Shown in pieces: positions 63,822 through 64,000 of a stretch of DNA of 64,000 bases. The notes beneath the pieces were generated by a model that saw nothing but the letters and a program-made list of their open reading frames with translations, searched no databases and was not told the DNA's origin. The first letter of the stretch is position 1. Every line of letters starts with the position of its first letter. Location of the stretch: NCBI GenBank assembly GCA_902546725.1, contig CACCLB010000005.1, positions 1 through 64,000 on the forward strand. The letters run 5' to 3'. The stretch comes from an uncultured Bacteroidota bacterium (lineage in GTDB: Bacteria > Bacteroidota > Bacteroidia > Flavobacteriales > Flavobacteriaceae). Position numbers and translations under genes: made by a program.

Positions 63822-64000
63822 ATGGAAAATAAAAAAGAAATGCGCCAGTGGCTAGATGATTTTGGATTGGATCACCCTTTAGTGATTGGAGGACCCTGTA
63901 GCGCAGAAACAGAAGAGCAGGTTTTAAAAATTGCACACGAACTCAAAGATACAGATGTAACCGTGTACAGAGCAGGTATTTGGAAACCACGTACACGCCC
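63822..64000 (+). CDS. 3-deoxy-7-phosphoheptulonate synthase, probably fused to chorismate mutase (5' part)
   Basis: Fifty-nine codons are visible before the window ends. LVIGGPCSAETEEQVLKIAH and VYRAGIWKPRTRP are the start of a KDO8P-type DAHP synthase. In this operon position flavobacteria usually carry the bifunctional DAHP synthase/chorismate mutase; the mutase domain would lie beyond the window. Confidence 0.9.
   Translation, partial: MENKKEMRQWLDDFGLDHPLVIGGPCSAETEEQVLKIAHELKDTDVTVYRAGIWKPRTR

Noticed and set aside
1-64000. CRISPR arrays, rRNA genes, integrases, prophage
   Set aside because: No regularly spaced direct repeats, rRNA signatures, recombinases or phage structural genes were seen.

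Overview
The window is chromosomal DNA from a low-GC, gliding-type marine member of the Flavobacteriia (Bacteroidota). This rests on several features: gldA, a DUF5686 outer-membrane protein, many lipoproteins, Shine-Dalgarno-poor starts, several TAnnTTTG -7 boxes of the Bacteroidota housekeeping sigma factor, a SAM-II riboswitch, split methionine synthase and a pheA-aminotransferase-tyrA-DAHP synthase/chorismate mutase order. Most of it is dense, ordinary core genome. Accessory pieces are inserted between core blocks.

Layout. 1-1627 (minus): small cysteine-rich membrane protein, ECF sigma factor and an atypical Nramp transporter. 1628-2427: gene-poor stretch holding an approximately 680-bp element bounded by approximately 80-bp inverted repeats. 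2428-6587: DUF456, lipoprotein, ruvC, hemW, M20 dipeptidase. 6681-6762: tRNA-Leu(UAG). 6910-13444: a four-gene set with planctomycete-type cytochrome, DUF1549/DUF1553 and DUF1501 families, a TIM-barrel protein and a cytochrome/leucine-rich-repeat membrane protein. 13516-23491: a nearly complete molybdenum-cofactor locus (xdhC, mocA, moaA, moaC-moaB fusion, moaE, moeB-rhodanese, moaD, TauE-like, moeA) beside a two-subunit molybdenum hydroxylase. 23615-36736: peptidase, bestrophin-like protein, alkaline phosphatase, Stealth/glycosyltransferase pair, DegT aminotransferase, amidohydrolase, fabD, folA, thyA, DUF151 nuclease. 36876-40307: pdhB and the membrane pyrophosphatase.

40456-42237 is a hipBA toxin-antitoxin pair with four similar palindromes around its promoter. 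43057-52948 is a complete methionine/SAM operon (metK, metY, metX-like, osmC-like, metZ-like, split metH, metF) behind a SAM-II riboswitch whose downstream arms form a clear on/off switch. 52968-54897 is an accessory islet with an unrecognised two-gene module; its membrane gene carries an in-frame stop. 55155-60669 holds a DUF5686 protein, a frameshifted DUF2306-like gene, gldA, an EamA transporter and a DUF819 protein. 60769-64000 is the phenylalanine/tyrosine operon, preceded by a Bacteroidota-type promoter, a 22-residue leader peptide packed with Phe and Tyr codons, and a terminator/antiterminator pair.

The strongest unusual signals are the Phe/Tyr attenuator, the SAM-II expression platform, the four-operator hipBA control region, the inverted-repeat element near the left end, the unrecognised two-gene islet, and two interrupted membrane-protein genes. 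All calls come from reading sequence and translations; no database search was run.
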